Shown one piece after another: positions 62,256-64,000 of a DNA stretch of 64,000 nucleotides. The stretch is taken from assembly GCF_900108085.1 (NCBI RefSeq), contig NZ_FNVR01000009.1, forward strand, positions 78,543-142,542, written 5' to 3'. Positions within the stretch are counted from its first letter, which is position 1, and each line of letters starts with the position of its first letter. This stretch comes from Algoriphagus boritolerans DSM 17298 = JCM 18970. GTDB taxonomy: Bacteria > Bacteroidota > Bacteroidia > Cytophagales > Cyclobacteriaceae. The position numbers and the translations under genes are program-made. The notes beneath the pieces were generated by a model that saw nothing but the letters and a program-made list of their open reading frames with translations, was not told where the DNA came from and made no database searches.

Positions 62256-63272
62256 ATGAACACTAACACAATCCATACTGACCTTTGCATAATCGGAGCC
62301 GGCCCGGTTGGGCTGTTTGCTGTTTTTGAAGCAGGATTGCTCAAGATGAGATGTCACCTGATCGATGCCCTACCACAGGTGGGAGGTCAGCTTTCCGAGA
62401 TTTATCCCCAAAAACCGATTTATGATATTCCGGGATATCCTGAAGTGAAAGCGCAGGATTTGGTTGACAACCTAATGGAGCAGGCAAAGCCATTTCAGCC
62501 TACTTTCACTCTTGGCGAGCGTGTAGATCACTTGGACAGGCAAGCAGATGGAAGTTTTATCGTAACTACCAGCGATCGAACACATGTTCATTGTCAGGTA
62601 GTCATCATTGCGGGCGGATTGGGTTGCTTTGAGCCCAGAAAGCCTGTTTTGACCAACTTGGAACAGTTTGAAGGAAAAGGAATCAGCTACATGGTGAAAA
62701 ATCCGGAAACTTTCCGGGACAAAAATGTGGTGATCGCCGGTGGTGGAGATTCAGCGCTTGATTGGACCATTTTTCTCGCAAAAGTATCAAAGCGCGTAAC
62801 ACTCGTGCACCGAAATGAAACCTTCCGAGGTGCACCTGATTCTGCTGCCAAAGTATTCGACTTGGCAAATCGTGGCAAAATCGATTTGATCCTGTCGGCC
62901 AACCTGAAAGAAGTAACAGGAAACGGAAGTCTTGAAAAGGTGATTTTAGAGGACAAATACAAGCAAGATCTCAGTATCGATGCAGATTACCTGATTCCAC
63001 TTTTTGGGCTTAGCCCAAAACTGGGACCCATCGCTGACTGGGGCTTGAGTATTGACAAAAATGCCATTGAAGTAGACACTCGTGACTACTCAACCGGGGT
63101 GGAGCGAATCTACGCCATCGGGGATATCAATACCTATCCCGGCAAGTTAAAGCTCATTCTTTGCGGATTCCATGAGGCGGCCATCATGATGCACTCAGCC
63201 TTCAAATACGTTTATCCAGACCAAAAACTCAGCTTCAAATACACCACTGTCAACGGTGTAAACGCATTCTAA
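62256..63272 (+). CDS. Ferredoxin-NADP reductase, thioredoxin-reductase-like type
   Basis: 338 residues. The FAD-binding motif is CIIGAGPVGLFAVFEAG, followed by QVGGQLSEIYPQKPIYDIPGYP (about 41-62). The NADP-binding motif is VVIAGGGDSALDWT. The CxxC of true thioredoxin reductases is missing, as expected for this FNR class. AIGDINTYPGKLKLILCGFHEAA ends the FAD domain. The adjacent ferredoxin gene, 16 bp downstream, is the natural partner. A TATATTTG box lies at 62206-62213. Confidence 0.92.
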   Translation: MNTNTIHTDLCIIGAGPVGLFAVFEAGLLKMRCHLIDALPQVGGQLSEIYPQKPIYDIPGYPEVKAQDLVDNLMEQAKPFQPTFTLGERVDHLDRQADGSFIVTTSDRTHVHCQVVIIAGGLGCFEPRKPVLTNLEQFEGKGISYMVKNPETFRDKNVVIAGGGDSALDWTIFLAKVSKRVTLVHRNETFRGAPDSAAKVFDLANRGKIDLILSANLKEVTGNGSLEKVILEDKYKQDLSIDADYLIPLFGLSPKLGPIADWGLSIDKNAIEVDTRDYSTGVERIYAIGDINTYPGKLKLILCGFHEAAIMMHSAFKYVYPDQKLSFKYTTVNGVNAF

Positions 63273-63288
63273 CCATTCCTCCCCAGCC

Positions 63289-63612
63289 ATGATCAAATTC
63301 ACTGTAGAAGACCAAGAAGGCAATCGCCAAGAAATCGAAGCGCCGGATGATATGGGCTTCAGCCTGATGGAAATCCTGAAGGCTTCCGAATATCCAGTTT
63401 TGGCAACCTGTGGGGGAATGGCCCTTTGTGCTACCTGTCATGTGGAAGTGTTGGAAGGCAAAGACGGTTTAGGCGATGCCACAGACATCGAGCTTGATCA
63501 ACTGGAAAACCTGCCGGAATACTTCCCTACCTCTCGCCTTGCCTGCCAGATCCGAATCGGAGATATTCTAGAAGGTGCAGTGGTGAAGCTGAGAGGGGAA
63601 GACGTTGTCTAA
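63289..63612 (+). CDS. 2Fe-2S ferredoxin (adrenodoxin type)
   Basis: 107 residues. The cluster ligands are in ATCGGMALCATCHVEV and RLACQI (C41, C47, C50, C86), the C-x5-C-x2-C spacing of adrenodoxin-like ferredoxins. Acidic patches around ATDIELDQLENLPEY are suited to docking with the reductase. It is cotranscribed with the reductase and probably receives electrons from it. The final acceptor (a P450, an oxygenase or Fe-S assembly) is not in view. Confidence 0.95.
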   Translation: MIKFTVEDQEGNRQEIEAPDDMGFSLMEILKASEYPVLATCGGMALCATCHVEVLEGKDGLGDATDIELDQLENLPEYFPTSRLACQIRIGDILEGAVVKLRGEDVV

Positions 63613-63614
63613 AA

Positions 63615-63677
63615 AGTATCAAGTAACTAGAGATTAGTATCAAGATTTAGAAACGAGAAACAAGAGACTAGATTAAA
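63615..63677. repeat. Heptad-phased degenerate repeat after the ferredoxin gene
   Basis: Nine consecutive 7-nt blocks stay in register: the first five begin with AG (AGTATCA twice, AGTAACT, AGAGATT), the last four with GA (GAAACGA, GAAACAA, GAGACTA). It starts 2 bp after the ferredoxin stop codon. The longest of the seven runs in the window. The rest of the gap to 63870 shows no gene; part of it must belong to the adjoining insertion sequence. Confidence 0.7.
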
Positions 63678-63870
63678 GGAAACCACTCTGAGACGAGGCC
63701 ACTGAAAAAGTAGCTAAAATTGAAGGTAAAATTTTGAGAGCGATTAGGTCACGGACAAGAGTGACTTAGTCGCTTTCTTTTTTTTCGCCGCTTGCTTTTA
63801 AATTTTCTCTATAAAAAGCCTATACTGAGCTAATTTTGATGATTTTCAGCGATTGTAAACTATTTTTTGA

Positions 63871-64000
63871 TTATAACTGGGCTAGTTTTAAGATTCTTTT
63901 AACATTGACGGTGAATAAAGCTATGGCGGCTTGCATTTCCATGTTATTTATCCCGTAAGCTATTGCCCTTCCAAATCCATGTGCGTTTTTTAACTCTCCG
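63871..64000 (-). mobile_element. 3' end of an IS1182-like transposase gene, cut by the window edge
   Basis: The last 43 codons on the minus strand end with TAA at 63873-63871. The peptide contains GELKNAHGFGRAIAYG and a C-terminal NVKRILKLAQL, resembling the end of IS1182/IS5-group DDE transposases (HGL-R-A--G then N-KR). The left IS end probably lies near 63697-63720 (around CACTGAAAAAGT), but without the other end no terminal inverted repeat can be shown. The element points out of the window. Confidence 0.65.

Noticed and set aside
1..64000. Defence island, prophage, secretion-system or natural-product cluster
   Set aside because: No nuclease, methylase-restriction, phage structural, PKS/NRPS or secretion genes were seen; apart from the IS fragment at the right edge the window looks like ordinary chromosome.

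Overview
The window looks like a chromosomal segment of a Bacteroidota bacterium, most likely order Cytophagales, family Cyclobacteriaceae (Algoriphagus-like). Supporting evidence: a SusC/SusD pair, FG-GAP/ASPIC-UnbV lipoproteins, the parA-parB-DUF5683-dapB-lepB order, Bacteroidota-type promoters (TTTG, about 20 nt, TAnnTTTG) and few Shine-Dalgarno sites. The genus is inferred from overall gene flavour, not from a search.

Layout. 1-8003 (minus): a complete tryptophan operon in the order trpE, a four-helix-bundle (S23-type) gene, trpG, trpD, trpC, trpF, trpB, trpA, then a DAHP synthase cut by the window edge. It is preceded by a promoter, a 19-codon leader peptide with three consecutive Trp codons, and an intrinsic terminator, which together form a classical leader-peptide attenuator. 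8117-10588: small unknown genes, one with a transposase-like HTH. 10911-14360: pyrG and yidC. 14557-18680: parA, parB, DUF5683, dapB, lepB. 18715-22139: ung, apaG, two methyltransferases and a coiled-coil membrane protein. 22213-23382: rpsF-rpsR-rplI under a clear promoter. 23999-24071: tRNA-Gln. 24101-31757: an EcsC protein, a 1,712-residue kinase/ATPase/GAF/adenylate cyclase, and a flavin oxidoreductase. 31945-37310: patatin lipase, carotenoid oxygenase, M14 peptidase. 37570-41212: prs, rplY, pth, then a SAM-I riboswitch controlling a MetZ-type sulfhydrylase. 41673-46360: CBS protein, cytochrome c/FG-GAP lipoprotein, cutC, glycosylasparaginase and creatininase family. 46361-55075: ASPIC/UnbV FG-GAP lipoprotein, susD, susC. 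55555-63612: TPR protein, PspC protein, glycosyltransferase, YbaB, hisS, a 47-residue basic protein missed by usual length cut-offs, MarR, ferredoxin reductase and ferredoxin. 63871-64000: the 3' end of an IS transposase.

Regulation is the most informative theme. Two biosynthetic units sense their end product through RNA: the trp operon by ribosome stalling at Trp codons, and metZ by a SAM aptamer. Most housekeeping transcripts end in strong hairpins, several of them bidirectional. Some convergent genes have no spacer at all, their stop codons overlapping by 4 nt.

The least explained signal is a set of intergenic runs, usually 28-63 nt long, built on a strict 7-nt period with different unit sequences. 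They lie in the larger gaps on the distal side of the trp operon (some reaching the stop codons of trpA and trpB) and again after metZ and after the ferredoxin gene. I see no CRISPR array, defence island, prophage or biosynthetic cluster.
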